A stretch of DNA of 64,000 bases from Campylorhamphus procurvoides. Its lineage: Eukaryota; Chordata; Aves; Passeriformes; Dendrocolaptidae. The stretch's first letter is position 1. Every line of letters starts with the position of its first letter. The translations under genes were made by a program, and so were the position numbers. Positions 1 to 12,752 of this stretch are shown here, one piece after another. The notes beneath the pieces were generated by a model, which made no database searches, was not told the DNA's origin, and saw only the letters and a list, made by a program, of their open reading frames with translations. The stretch is from the NCBI GenBank assembly GCA_013396655.1, contig WBMV01004262.1:230501-294500 (forward strand), written 5' to 3'.

Positions 1-3000
1 ACATATTGAACATGCAAAAGTTGAATTACAGCTCTAGATGACTGTGAATTTCTTCACATAGGGAAAAATAATCTTTTTCCTCTATAAACTGTTAGTTTCC
101 CCAGAACTTGTTGGTAGCACGAAACATCTGTGAATTACAAAGCAAGATCAGACTATTTGAAGGAAAGAGAAGACATCCTATAGTAAGAGCATGAAATGTT
201 AAAATACTTAGGAGATACATAGTCTGGAGAACAGAAGGAAAGGCACATCAATTTTAGAGAGACGAGGAAGTTTTCAAACGTGAATTTAGATATGGTAAAG
301 AGGGAAGAGATTGTGTGTGGGAAAGGATCTGAAAGACTTCAGGCATGGATTTTCCTGGCACAAAAATTTTTCAAATTGCTCAATTTCCTTCTTTTCTTCT
401 GGACCTGCCAAATTCAAAGCACACAACTGTAACCCTGTCCTTTCCTGCCATTTTGGTGCTGTGGTAGAGGTAGTCCTATCTATAAGTTGTGAACTAGAAA
501 ATCTAGGCTTTCAATGACCTAGGGGGAAAACTAACCCAAGCACCCAAACTGAAATATGAATGCAGAGGAAATCTGTTTTGTGACTGGTTGGACTTTCTGG
601 CTCAGGGTGACATCACTAGATCCTTCTCAAGCTCTTCATTTGGGTTCCTGAGTTAGTGCTCTCTGCACAGAACTGAAAACCTCCAAGTTTTACTCCCAGT
701 AGAGCTAATTGTTGTTTTCATTTTGTGCCATTAATTTTACTTTTATTTTTTCATATATGAAACTTCACTTAGATTAATTGCCAGCCTCCCAATTATTTTT
801 CTTATCAAGATGTCCTTTTTTAAACCAAATGAAATATGTTTTCATAAATAAATCATGTCACACAAATTTTTTAATATTTTCTTTTACACAGTTTTCAATA
901 ATTAAAGGAAAATTTCTAAGATAACATTTTTACAAAAAAAAAAAGTAAAAGAAATGAAAGAACTCATTTCAGATCTCATAAGAAGAGAACACCAGTATAT
1001 CTAACACATTTTGAAATGTTTCCTCTGCAAACAATGTTAGCAAGACTGCAAAGAAATTATACATCTCTAAACATTCTAAAGGTAAAAAAGAATTTTTAAA
1101 AGTTGAAACACAGCAGCTACGCATAACTTTTATGATAAATGTATACCTTTGCTTCATGTATAATCATATAAAATAACTTGCAATTGTGTTAACGTGCTGG
1201 CATTCCTTTCTTTTAGCAGGACAAATTAGTATGCATTTATTTAACCTGTCATTACATCATACTGTACATCAGTCACTATGCAATTTCAAAGGTAATGGTT
1301 ACCATGCAATACTGACAAAGCCACTGTTTGGCTCTTCTAATTGGTAGTCAGTAAAATGCATTTTCCACATGATGAATGAAGTAGCCAGCAAAGCAGTCAA
1401 AGCTGCATGAGATTTGCCAGAACAAAGATTAGTTTTAGAATCCTGCATGAGCTTGAGCATACAATAGTGTGTCTGTTTCTTGTTTTTTCAGTTCTGTTAC
1501 AAAACTCTATAGAGTGAATTCACCAGGGGACAGCAGTGAAAGGAAAAGGAGAATATTTTGGGGCAGAGAGAGGAGGAAAGGGGAGGAAAGAAACTCAAAG
1601 AATGAAATTTGCCATGTGTAAAGGTCAGTCCAAGACCCATGTCAGCCTTAAATCACATTATTTTATTTTAAACCTCTTCTCTTTCTGCAGCAACCCTACT
1701 ATTGCCTACAGCTCCTTGACAGGGCCAGGGATGCTAGGACCAAAGTGAGCCATTAGTAAGCTGGAACTGAGGCAACAGGCAGTCAGGATATCTTCAGCAG
1801 GTACTTTTATCTCTCTCCCAAACAGATGAAGACTCCCTTTAACTAACAGTTAAATTTGGCAGTCATCCTCCTTGAATTTGGTCCTGTGGGAGTCCATATA
1901 CAGGATAACTCACTGGGGGAATTTTGTGATGCTGGAAAATCTATTGAAGAACTAACTGCCGGGAGAGATTTGGTCTTTTGTCTTGAATTACATTAACTTC
2001 ATTAGTGAAAGTTATTGATGCTCCAGTGACTTCCATATTTTGAAGAGCAATTTGTGTTACATTTCAGAAGTACTTAGGAATCTGATTCCTAATTCAAAAT
2101 ATGTGTTGCAAACCTGGTCGGATGTCTGATTTTTACCTCTTGTTGCTCTGTGACTCATTGAGCCCAGCACCTGTATCACCTGATGTGGCATTACCAGAGA
2201 GGTGTTTGGAGAGGTGTTTCCATAGGGATCAGCTCAGCTTCCCAAAGGAGCAGTTTCACCAAAGGATCAGGATGTAGGTTATGAAATAGGTGAACATTGG
2301 AAGGGTGGAAGCTGGCATGCTAACAAGAGGGCTTTCTGCTCCTGTGCTGCAGTGTTGTAAAAGCCTTCACACTCAACTCAAAGACTAAGAAAGCTAGGAA
2401 GGGTGTTACAGAGTTGCCTGACAGCATCAGTCACTTCTCACAGAGACAAGCTGTAAGCCATGCAGGCTACTTTTCTAATCCTCAGGCTTTCTATAGTATA
2501 AAACAGAGGACCAGTTCTAGTCCTAAAAGGATCAAAAAGGCAGAGCTCAACTTTCCCCTTGCAGCAAATTAAGCCTCCACTGGCTCTGTCAAATTGCAAC
2601 CTGAGCTCGGCCCCTGGCCACCCATAGCATTACCCCAATTAGGACAAAGCTAAATGACTAGGAGAAGAGAAACATCTCTCATATGTCCCACCTCACAGGG
2701 CCTGTGGAAGTGCCTGACTCTATGAATTCTTTTTAATTGGCCTTTGCTTTCATCGCTCACACTTTGCAGAAAAGCAAAGAATATGAACAGCTTTGGGAAA
2801 GAAGGAGTTTGGAAGATTAAATCTCAGTGTTTGGATTTTGTCTAGAACTAGTCCATATGGATAGGGGGTTTTGCATATGTATTTAGTGACATTTCAGTAT
2901 TATGCATTAAAACACCATTTTTATATACGAACACTGAAAACAGCATGTCTTTTACGTTCACCAAACCTAAACTGTAAACTATTGGCAGTACCTCTTCTGA

Positions 3001-6000
3001 GCTATTTGCTTGAATTATTTCTTCAGTAAATCTTTAGAAATGTCCACTTAAACAGTAAGAGTCATAAATATCTCATGGAAGCCATAAAATACAACAGAAT
3101 TTTGGAAGCCATAATTTTAATGGATAAAACTGTGCTATAAAAAAAGGGCCTCTGGGACTGAGGCTAAAGTAAAATTTATCTAAGCGAGCTGTGATGCTAA
3201 TCCATCTGCAAGTGATAAATTATCTTATGTCCCAGGTGTGGCATATTATCCAAAGGGTGCCTAGTGATTAAGGACACAAAGGTATAGATGTGGCAGAGGT
3301 CCAAGAAAGCCCCAAGCAATTAGTGGTGACTGGAAATTGTCAACAATTGCTCTGGATGTTTGATAGTTTCCTCTGCACTCCGGTTTGCCAAGGCATACAT
3401 TCCCCAGTGTCTGTGGCTGTGTTCTGGGGTACAGTGGCAGAATCCAGCTCTGGGGAGGATGTAGCTGTGGGCAGGATGCTTAGTCTTTTCAGCAAGGTAC
3501 TAAATCACCCCTCCCAGGCTCCTGTTGAAGTTAGAGGGTCAGGCCAACACTTAGGGGGAAAAAACCCCAAAAGCCAAAAAACAACAACAAAAAAATCCCC
3601 TCAGAATGCTTATTTTAAAGTACATAAATAGAAATATTTCTGTTTGGTCAGAAACAGAAAAAAAACAACCTTAGAAAAAAGTCCTTTCTATCCTAAAGAA
3701 AACAAAAGTAATTCTTGGAAATGCTGAATTGCATTGTGGTATCATTATAAACTGTCGTGAATCTGAGAGGTCTTTTGAAGAGGCCAGCACAGTCCCCATA
3801 TATTAACAGCAATAAAATCTTTAGCCAGCAGGCAATCAGGGTGTGTTGGACTGGGTGCCAAAGTCAGTTCATATTGTTATACAAACTGATTATGTTTCAA
3901 ACAGTAAAGATGGTGAGCTGTTAATGGCAGCAAACATGTTTGCAGAATTTGGTGTCACTGGAGAAATTGGAGACAAACTACTCAGATTCTCTATTTGCAG
4001 GGCAGATGAGCAGGATTCAGATAAATGGCTCACACAGTGAAAACTCGAGCCCATGTGCTGGAGGAGCCACACTGCTCCCAGAGCAGGCTGCTGCCTTGCC
4101 AGACAGCCCGGATGAAAGCTTCATCAGGCTGATAACACACTAGTTTCTGGAGCAGGTCGACTGGATTATCAGCATCACTCAGGGGCTGCCGTGGGAGTGG
4201 GAGAGCAGAGACATTTGGAGTTGCTCTCATCAGCTGAGAGAACCTCTGGTATGAAGCAGGATGAAACTCACTTGGTGAATTAGATGAAGCTGTTGTGTTT
4301 GAAACCTGTGTTCTGCTTCACACCCAAACCCACACTGCTGCACAGAGCCAGGACATACAACAGCCCTTTGAAACCTTCCCTTTGCACCATGTCCAACATG
4401 AGCCCACTCCAGGATGCAAAGGGCTGGTGTGGTACCTGGTGCAAGCAGCACCTCCAAGCTCATCCCTACTTTTTCTTGGTGCTGTTGCCTAGTTCTGCTG
4501 CTAACCTATTGCACAGGAGCATGACAGTTGCAGCACTCCATGTGTGCATTGGCTGTCGTGGAGCATATTGCAGAGGGGACTAAAACTGGTCCTCACCACT
4601 TATATTCCCAAATCTACATCTAACCAGCTGTTTCTGGAACCCATGAGAGGGGAAAGCTTGAAGAACAGTTCACAGGCAAGAGATAACATATGATATGATG
4701 AACAGAGAAAGATACAACATGGCTTACCTGTATGGCTAGATAGGAAGCTGGCTTCCAAACAGAACTGAGCGTGTGAGTTTTAAGTCCTGCAACAAGGTAT
4801 TTTCCACCCTTGATAAAGGATTCCAAAATCTCAGCAGGTCCAGAGTAACATAGTCACTGTGAAAGTCTCATTTGACTTTTAGGTGTTCCCCTCAAACTGT
4901 CCACGAGCCTGTCATGCCTCACAGTCTAACCTCTCCTCACCTAAACCTCTGGGTCTCTTCAGACCCTGACTTAGCCATGTACAGGCATGATGACAGCCCA
5001 GTCAGTCTGACAATCTACAACTACTGACAATCTGGCAGCTGTTATTCTTCATATGCTTGTCTATTTGTTTTTTACCTGAAATAAGTTGGTTCCTATTTCC
5101 ACAGCAGTATATTATATATCCAACTGGAGAAGGGTTTGAGGTTGTTTATCTGCCTTGCTGTAGCTTCCCAAACCACTCCTAACACCAAGTTCTCATTTCC
5201 ATGCAATTGCACATGGGAGTTTTGCCCCTTCCCCAGGGAAAGCGTTACCTATTGCGTTGTTCTACTCTTACACCAAATCACCTAAAGACCTAAAATCACT
5301 AAATCACTAAAAGGTGGTTCTCACAAAATTGATGTAACTGGCTGCTTTCTGTCCTGGGCTTTAGCATCCTTGTTGCTACTGATTTCCTGTAACTTAATGT
5401 GGATTAGTTCACAAAATTAGTTTAGAAAAAAATACCAACATTTGAAAAATTGCTCTCATTAAACACTAATCCATCTGAGACTGTTTCTTTAGTCATTTAG
5501 TATTAAACTCTCTCCTTTTTCCTAGTCTTGTTTGCTCCTTGTCACAAGCTCAGTGTTCTGATTAAAGCTCCTACCTTGTCATGGAGACAAAACCACACCG
5601 GAAACTTCTTCCTTATTGACCGAGAGTAATCTAGCAAAAGTCGAGCTCCCTCCTGGGTGCCAGGGAGCCTGATGTATATGCCCTAAGGGGCTTCATCACA
5701 TGGCAAATGCCAGATATTGTGCAGCAAAATTGAGCAGCTGAGAAGCTGCTTTTGAGGAGAACAGAGTCCATGGCTACAGCCCTTCTCTGCATCATAGAAT
5801 CATTCACTCAGTTTTTGTCAGATTTTGCTTCTTCCACTCTGCTGATTATGGGAGACATTGAGTTAAAAAGGAGTCTTCTTGGATTATTTTTAATACAAAT
5901 TTTAAAATATGTTTTTTGCAAGCCATTAGAAAATCAGCTTCAATGAAAATTAAAAGACTAAGAGAGAGTAATTTCACCCTTCCTCCAGTCAGCTTTCTAG

Positions 6001-6596
6001 AACAAACTTTAGAAGTGAGACAGGCTGTGGTGGGGAGAAGGAGACGAGCAAAAAAAGTAGTTGGGCATTCCGTGTCCTATCAGAGCACTCTGGATTCCCA
6101 CTTACACCCTGCTATGGTTCAGCTTATGAAGTGTGAAGGATCTCTTCAGAGGGTTCCATCTAAACCAAGCATCCTTCTCATGTCAAGTTATCGGAGCTCA
6201 GTGAAAACAGTGAAGGTCAGGCTACTGCACAGTACTAAGCAATCCTCTGGTGCTGCCAACAGTGAACCCACCATGAAGCAATATCCACCAAGCAGGGGAC
6301 AACCAAGACAAGCAGATGAAGCCCCTGTGTGAGAACTACATGCAGCTATCATTGCTGACTCAGTGCCTTTGACCACATAGATACCCTTCTCACTTTGCCT
6401 GCATTTGCTGTGTCTATGTGGATGTTGTTTCTTCATGCTCTGATATGGAGATACAGGGTTGCTAAAAAAATCTTTCTGGGTTGGATATCTTATCTTCTCT
6501 GACAGAAGCAATGAAGATTGTCTACTAGATTGCTTGAGAGTTGGGGTTTTATTTGCGTGCATGTATAGTAATTGTGTTGTACTGGTTATTTCAGCT
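1..6596. other. unique non-coding sequence, no gene recognised
   Basis: AT-rich sequence with many stop codons in all frames. The open frames are short and have neither recognisable domains nor repeat signatures. The longest (5916-6332, plus, 138 codons, basic) matches no family I know and lacks splice or promoter context. An exon-like segment at 1691-1744 (strong polypyrimidine acceptor, weak GTGAGC donor) is discussed as a finding. I see no interspersed repeat that I can name. Confidence 0.6.
1691..1744 (+). other. weak candidate exon (54 bp)
   Basis: A strong splice acceptor (ttctctttctgcag ending at 1690) is followed 54 bp later by a GTGAGC donor beginning at 1745. The exon's -1 base is A, so the donor is below consensus. 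Two reading frames are open across it. The frame of the longer upstream ORF gives NPTIAYSSLTGPGMLGPK, which I do not recognise. Such pairs arise often by chance. Confidence 0.12.
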
Positions 6597-6833
6597 CACA
6601 TCTACCTGGACTAGTGCAAAATATCTTTAAATTGAGAAGACATAGATTTCTTGTGTGGATTGCTAGATGGGTAAGGAATTGGCTGGATGGTCATACTCAA
6701 AGTGTTACGATCAAGGGCTCAATGTCCAAGTGGAGACCAGTGATGCGTGGTGTTCCTCAGGGATCAGTATTGGAACCAGCACTGTTTAACATCTTTGCTA
6801 GTGACATGGACAGTGGTCTGAGCGCACCCTCAG
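6597..6833 (+). mobile_element. CR1 LINE, outer copy, 5' segment (RT fragment)
   Basis: This is the left half of a plus-strand CR1 non-LTR retrotransposon. The sequence reproduces the CR1 ORF2 reverse-transcriptase region: a start resembling 'tctacctggact', the stretch 'ataaggaattggctggatgg' (with one substitution), and then the conserved RT peptide GVPQGSVLEPALFNIF at about 6739-6786. The copy is 5'-truncated, as is typical for CR1, and carries frameshifts and a short deletion near 6617-6640. It stops at 'gcaccctcag' (6833), exactly where CR1 normally continues into 'caagtttgcagatgac'. That continuation reappears at 7385, so this segment and 7385-8160 are one element split by an insertion. 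It is non-functional. Confidence 0.9.
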
Positions 6834-7384
6834 CCCCACCTCGAGTACCTCATCTTGAAGCTTCATCTCAAGTCCTGTCTGCTGGTTTGGGTGTCACAGT
6901 ATAAGAAAGATAAAAAGCTATTAGAAAGCACCCAAAGAAGGGCTACAAAGATCATGAAAGGTCTAGAGGGAAGCCATATGAGGAGCAGCCTTTCACCACT
7001 TGCCTTGTTCAGTCTAGAGAAGAGGAGACTGAGGGGAGACCTCATTGTGACCTACAGCTTCCTCATGAGGAGAAGTGGAGTGGCAGGCACTGACCTCTTC
7101 TCTATGGTGACCAGTGACAGAACCCAAGAGAATGGCCTGAATTGGTGTCAGGGGGAGTTTAGTTTGGATATCAGGATAAGATTCTTTACCCAGTGGCTGT
7201 TCAGGCACTGGAACAGGCTCTCCAGGGAAATTATCACAACATCAAGCCTGCCAGAGTTCAAGAAACATTAGGACAACACTCTCAGACACAGGGTGTGATT
7301 TTTGGGGTTGTCCTGCGCAGGGCCAAGAGATGGACTCTGAAGATCCTGTGGGGTCCCTTCCAACTCAGGATATTCTATGATTAT
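6834..7384 (+). mobile_element. CR1 LINE, inner copy nested in another CR1
   Basis: This is a second, younger insertion: a 5'-truncated CR1 3' end of about 550 bp in the same orientation as its host copy. It begins in the ORF2 C-terminal region (equivalent of 'ccccacctggagtac', the usual PHLEY peptide). It continues through the usual RT tail (RRATKIMKGLEG, LFSLEKRRLRGDLIVTYSF, FFTQWLFRHWNRLSRE) and ends in the typical CR1 3' terminus 'gggtcccttccaactcagga' followed by 'tattctatgatt'. ORF2 is partly readable (6855-7271, 138 codons) but it is only the tail of the protein, without catalytic motifs. CR1 usually makes no clear target-site duplication, and none is obvious here. Subfamily differences from the outer copy (for example GDLIVTYSF against EDIIAAFQYL) support two separate elements rather than a duplication. 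Confidence 0.88.
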
Positions 7385-8160
7385 AAGTTTGTCAATGGCA
7401 CCAATCTGAGTGATCCAGTCGACACACTGGAGGGAAGGAGTGCCATCTGGGACAGGCTTGAGAGGTGGGCTCATGCAAACCTGATGAGGTCAAACAAGTT
7501 CAAATGAAAAGTGCTGCACATGTGTCAGGGTAACCTAAGCAGAAATACAGGCTGGACAGAGAATGGATCGAGAGCAGCCCTGAGGAGAACTTGGAGATAT
7601 TGTTGGACAAAAAACTGGTAATGAGCTGGCTGTTGGCCAAGAAAGTCAACTGTACCCTGGGCTACATCAAAGTAATTCTGATCAGCAGGTCGAGGAAAAG
7701 TGATTCTTGCCCTTTACTCTGCTCTTATAAGACCCCACTTGGAGTACTGCATCCAGGTCTGAGGCCCCAACAATAAAATGTATGTGGATCTGTGAGAGCA
7801 GATCCAAAACTGTTCCACAGAAATGATTAGAGGGCTGGAGCACCTATCCTATGAATACAGACTCAGAGAACTGGGATTGTTCAGCCTGAAGAGGAAAAGG
7901 CTCCAGGAAGACATTATAGCAGCCTTTCAGTACCTAAAGGGGCCTTCAAGAGGTAGGTTTCCATTAAAGATTAGGAAGAAATTCATCACCATGAGGGTGG
8001 TGAGATACTGGAACAGGTTGCCCAGAGAGGCTGTGGTTACCCATCCCTGGAAGTGTTCAAGACCGGGTTGAATGGAGTTTTGAGTAACCATGTGGAACCA
8101 GATAATCTTTACAGTCCCTTCCAAGTTAAACCATTCTATGGTTTTATGATTCTTATTCTA
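7385..8160 (+). mobile_element. CR1 LINE, outer copy, 3' segment
   Basis: This is the right half of the outer CR1. It resumes with 'aagtttgtcaatggcacc' (consensus cagatgacacc), the point at which the left half was broken. In order it shows the thumb and C-terminal ORF2 remnants (GLEHLSYEYRLRELGLFSLK at 7832-7891, then KFITMRVVRYWNRLPREAV at about 7979-8035). These are followed by the 3' UTR and the octamer-type terminus (ccattctatggttttatgattctt, about 8130-8155). Several frameshifts and stops mean it encodes nothing functional. The outer element totals about 1.0 kb without the insert. Confidence 0.9.
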
Positions 8161-10701
8161 TACAATGAAGTTTAAAAAGTTAAACATAATGTTTCAATTA
8201 ATTTATTTGACTCCAGATGATGGAAGGCTATGTGTAGTGAATGCATTTTTGACAAATATAAAATATAAATATAAAATATATCTGCTTTTTAATGCAGCTA
8301 TGAACTGATAGACTTGCTTCAGTCAAAAAAATGGGAAGATGTAGTCATTTCTAAAATCTAAATGTTTTGCTTCAATGGCCTTAGAAAAGAGAGTTTAATT
8401 TGTCATTTCAGAATACAAATTTTATTTTTTTGTTGGGACACAATTTTAAGTAAAAGATATAGGAGTTTAATTACCTGAAAGCAGAGTGTTTTATTTGGGG
8501 GTCCCACTGAATAATTTCTGTGAGTTATTTGGGAACTGGTTGCTTTTGGCCAGTGACAGTAAACTCATGTTGTGACTCAGTATCTAAGGAACTGGATTTG
8601 CTTTTCCCAGATTCGGCCTCTCCCAGTGACTATCACAGGGACTTTTCCCCAGTCTCTTCTCTAGTTTCTGCTTGTGTGGCTGGGCTGGGAGGTCCCTGGA
8701 GACAGTCACTGCTGTCAGACACCTACTCATGCAGCTCCAGGAATGCTGGGGTTTGTTTACATAGGTGCTGCTGCAGTAGTAGCACTTTAATAATCGTCTC
8801 CCCTCTCATATAAATGTTATTATAACTGCTAAGTATTGTAGAAAATCTCACACCTGTCCCCTCCCAAGACTTTGAGAAAGAGAAGGGAACACAAACCAGC
8901 TGCAACTAGAAACCACAAAAGGTTTGATCAGAGTTCATCTTTGAGGTAGCAATGCCAACAGTGCTATTATAACCAACATTTGAACCTACAGTCATGAACA
9001 GAGCTGACATTTGTGCCCAGGAGAGACTGCTGATATATCATACACACATAAGCCATATCGGTATTTCTTCAGATTCTCACATGCTGATTACAAAAGGCAA
9101 GTATCGAACCCAGACTGATACCACCTCTCTGCTTCTGTCATGTAGATGTAGCAGGTGGCTGGCACGTTTGGGTATGTAAGGTTTGGATGTCTTCAGTCCC
9201 CCAGATTTAGCTGTGAGGCTTCACTAGAAGACTTTCTGAACCATAATATAAAAATAAAATGTCAAGCGTATGCTATACAAAAAAGGAAACAAAAGGAAGG
9301 CTGTACTTATAAACGTAATATGAGCTTACTGAGGTCCAGGCTGCCACAAACATCACTGCTATAGATTTTAGTGTGCTTTGAAATAGAAACCATTAGCATC
9401 TCAGGTGTAACAGTTCTAAATATACAGTGATTTATAATAATACTGCAGAGGCCATGGTATAAATCATTAATGCATTTTAGCACTTATTGAAGGCAGTGGA
9501 AGAAGGAATGCAATGCTCCTGCTCTCTGCCACAATCCACATTGCTACCATGATCCCCATGAACATCATGTGACAGAAAGCGACATAAATGGGATAAAACA
9601 ATCCAGTCTAAGAAGTTTTCACTCTTTTCATTATTTTCACAGCCTGTGACTCTTCTCTCTTTCTGCACAAGCACTGGCAACAGGGTAAACAAGCAGGGCA
9701 CAAGCAGTTCAGGGGGCTCTTTCTCCTTGAGACCTCTGCAACTGCTTTTAGCATTTCATCAGCCTGGAAGTATGCAGTCAGAAGGCTGGGTTTCAGTGCA
9801 GTTACAGTAGTCTTTGCTCCCTGTGGTCCACTCTCCTGGTTTTGACAAAAAAGAGGAACAGAACAATCTGTCAGGCAGATCCAAAAATGTCCCAGGTCTG
9901 GTCCAGACCCAGATACTTACAACTAAGAGTCAGACTTGAAATCTGGTCCAGAACTGTGGACTGTGAAAAATGTGGTGTGATAGTTGGGAGGAATGTCTGT
10001 GTAACCCCTTGTAGGACTATCCTGAAACCACAAATCTCATTCAAATCCCACCTAGAGGATAAAGACTGCAGGCCATGGAATATGTCTTCTATTTGAAAAG
10101 ACCCTAGGGAAATTTATTAAAAAGCAGAGAAAAAAGAAATTGTCAGTCTCAGGCTCTGCCCCACCTATTTATTGAAGCTCAAAACTGGAATCTTTGTCAG
10201 GGAAAGCCAGGTTTAATATTACGTACTCTATGTGATGAGAAACAGTGAAATGGGAAAACTCTGGTGTCTTAGCAAGGGACAGCTGTAACAAGAAAGGGGA
10301 GAGATATTGTTCTTCCATGTTTTTCCCATGTTGGACTTAAGCAGCCCTCCTTGCTGGTGGCATAACACAATGAAATCTTTCTGCAAAAACTCATTTAGTT
10401 TTCAGGTTCAGCTTTTTTCAGAAACCTTTCCCATTTTCTACTTGTGAGATATTCAACCCCTAGTCCACTGCTGCCATCATCCTTCTCCACAGCTCATCGC
10501 CATGATTCCATCAGGGTTGATTGCCACCAAGTCCCCTGCCCTCTCCCCAGCAGAATTGCAGACCTCATTTGACAGGCTGCTTTTTCACCACCTCCAAACA
10601 CAGATGCTATTTGCTTTTTCTTCTGCCCCGTCCACCCCTTACACTTATCCTTCTGGTGCTTCTTTGCCTCTTCTGCTTTACCCAGAATTTGGGCTCTATC
10701 C
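8161..10701. other. unique non-coding sequence with a short AT heptamer repeat
   Basis: No gene is recognised. Positions 8254-8281 are a short AT-only run built from about four imperfect AAATATA units. The remaining ORFs are short and featureless, including one of 84 codons at 9842-10096. Confidence 0.55.
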
Positions 10702-11098
10702 TGATTACAGTCAGGAGAGGGTTAATTTTTGCAGTAGCCAGGTGGAGACATGGCTAGGACTCAGAGGTTGTTCTATACCACCTTGCCAGTCATTGCCCCG
10801 GGCAGGAGAGAGGGACTCTCTTCAGGGAGAAAGGGCTCCCTTCTGCTTTGGCATATGTGGCAGAGGGAGTTATCAGCTGTTGTTGCTTCCATGTGAATCA
10901 TTCACCTTTTTCTTGTACCCTCTGTCATTAGTATTGTTGCTGTTACTGTTTTCTTATCTCACTCTCATTTCCAATAAATTGCCTTTATCTCAAGGCATGA
11001 CCTTTACCATTTGTGCCTACATTTCCCCTCTCCCTCTTCATGCGTGGTGGAAGGAGAAGAGAGGAATGGTTTCAGTGGGAGGACTAAATTGGAGAATA
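10702..11098 (+). mobile_element. probable solo LTR, avian ERVL-like (diverged)
   Basis: The segment follows the layout of avian ERVL-type LTRs. It has a TG start with 'gagggttaatttttgcagtagc' near its 5' end (family: agttaattttcttcatagtagc). A T-rich, TTGTTG-like stretch follows (about 10930-10960). Next comes 'ccaataaattgcctttatctcaag' at about 10970-10995, matching the family's polyadenylation region plus 'tttatctcaaccca'. The GC-richer tail contains 'ttcccctctccctcttcatgcg' and a terminus similar to 'ctggggttaaacca'. No internal retroviral genes lie on either side, so it looks like a solo LTR. Divergence is high and the ends are approximate. A 281-codon plus-strand frame (10502-11347) runs across it and is best explained as chance. 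An unrelated unique sequence is the alternative. Confidence 0.5.
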
Positions 11099-12708
11099 CC
11101 ATGCCTAAACCGCAACAGGTTCCTCCCTTCAGCGGCTATCTACAATTCTTACATCCTCTCCAAAAAGATTGCAGAAAATCAGTATGGCTTTATGCTGTTC
11201 TCCTCCTTAATCATGTCCCTTGGATACCTGTATCTCCCTGCCTGTCTATCCCTTTCCCCACAGGTCCCCAGCACAGCCATAGTGGCCATGCTCTCATCTA
11301 TGCAGGACATGTCCCTCTACTTTATCCTGCATGCAGCACTGCATTGAGCGACTCCTTGTCTGCAGCTTCCTTCCACCTGCACTTCTTCCAGGTACCCACT
11401 TGCTTCCCACCTTCTGTCTTCTGATTCTCTTTCATCCTCATGCCATTAAAGAGCCAAACGGAATCATAAAGGGTAATTTCCTTCTTTAATTTCCTATAGT
11501 TCTCTGGCCCTGGGTTAAGTTTCTCACTCAGTGTAAACTGCTGACCCCCAAATTCTGCTACATCTAATCAAGAAGGACACAAGTCTGGGTGCCTCTGAGT
11601 AGTGCTAGAGCTTTGCATTGATAATTTAAAAGAGAAATCACTGTTCACCTCTAAAATTCAGTGCTGTTTGTTTTGGTATGTAATAGCTAAAGACTATTTG
11701 GTACTAGTCCATTAAAACAGACTTCTATTTTGTTTCATGATGTTGTAAACAGTATAGTCATGTAATCACACAGAGAGAAGCAGTATGGCACAGAGTGAAT
11801 TTAGCATTCATACAGATAAATAATGGGCCAGACTGCAACACATTTCATTAACTGTGCCAGTCTGACAACTCTGAATGAGGCATAAGTCAAAAATACACTC
11901 TGAATCTTCCCAGATAAGTTATTTTTGTAATTTGTTAAACTGCATGTGCATGTAAGTCTGGAGAATCAAGGATATCTGAATTTAAAGATTTAAATAGAAG
12001 GTTGCAGGGCAAAAAAAGTGAAGTTGTCATGTATAATGAAGGTAAAGTACCTTTGCAATAAATTTAGTTATGCAAAAAAGTGCCAGTGTGGTGCACAAGG
12101 AATTTTTTCAAGGTTCCCAAGGAAGGTTTTCATTCATTTTATCTTGTATTCTTGAGCTTTAGCAGTCCGACTTATAAGGGAATAGATTAAAGTATATATA
12201 TTATATCCCTTCATTGTTTATCTTTTTAAATTGTACCAGAGACAACATGTACAAGTTGATTAAAGCAAACTCTCCAGTTTAAGAACACCAAAGCCAAGAA
12301 GAATTAATTTGAAGTCAATTATTTGTTTATTTGGTTTCTGCACAACATATTAAAAGATAACATTTCAGTTTATTTGAATAAAAGTACCAGTGGTTTATGT
12401 CACTCTTTGCGCAGTTTTCCACAAACATATTGCCCCATACCTTTTGCACTCTAGTTCAGCGATACAGATGTTGATCTACCAGATAATTTATCTGTGTGAC
12501 ATATATGATTGTAAACTCAGTGATAATTCTTCTGTTTCATGTGCATTCAAGTCAGCTTCTATGAAAAGATGACTTGGGGAATGGCCATGCAGCATTTACA
12601 GAAATGAGATCATAACTGAAATGGATGTGATTTTCCCTATTTGTGTATTTTTTTAACCACAGTATAACAATAGGCTAGTATAAATGTTTTGGTACAGTGC
12701 TGGTATCT
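11099..12708. other. unique non-coding sequence
   Basis: AT-rich sequence with no recognisable gene or nameable repeat. The 137-codon plus-strand frame at 11011-11424 overlaps the LTR tail and has no family resemblance. Confidence 0.55.
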
Positions 12709-12752
12709 CATAGAATCACAGAACAGTTTGGGTTGGAAGAGACTATTAATAG

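Noticed and set aside
5916..6332. 138-codon basic open frame
   Set aside because: No recognisable domain, no promoter or splice context, and just upstream of a CR1 without being part of it.
10502..11347. 281-codon open frame on the plus strand
   Set aside because: It runs across an LTR-like segment, shows no domain, and its leucine-rich stretch comes from the pyrimidine-rich LTR sequence.
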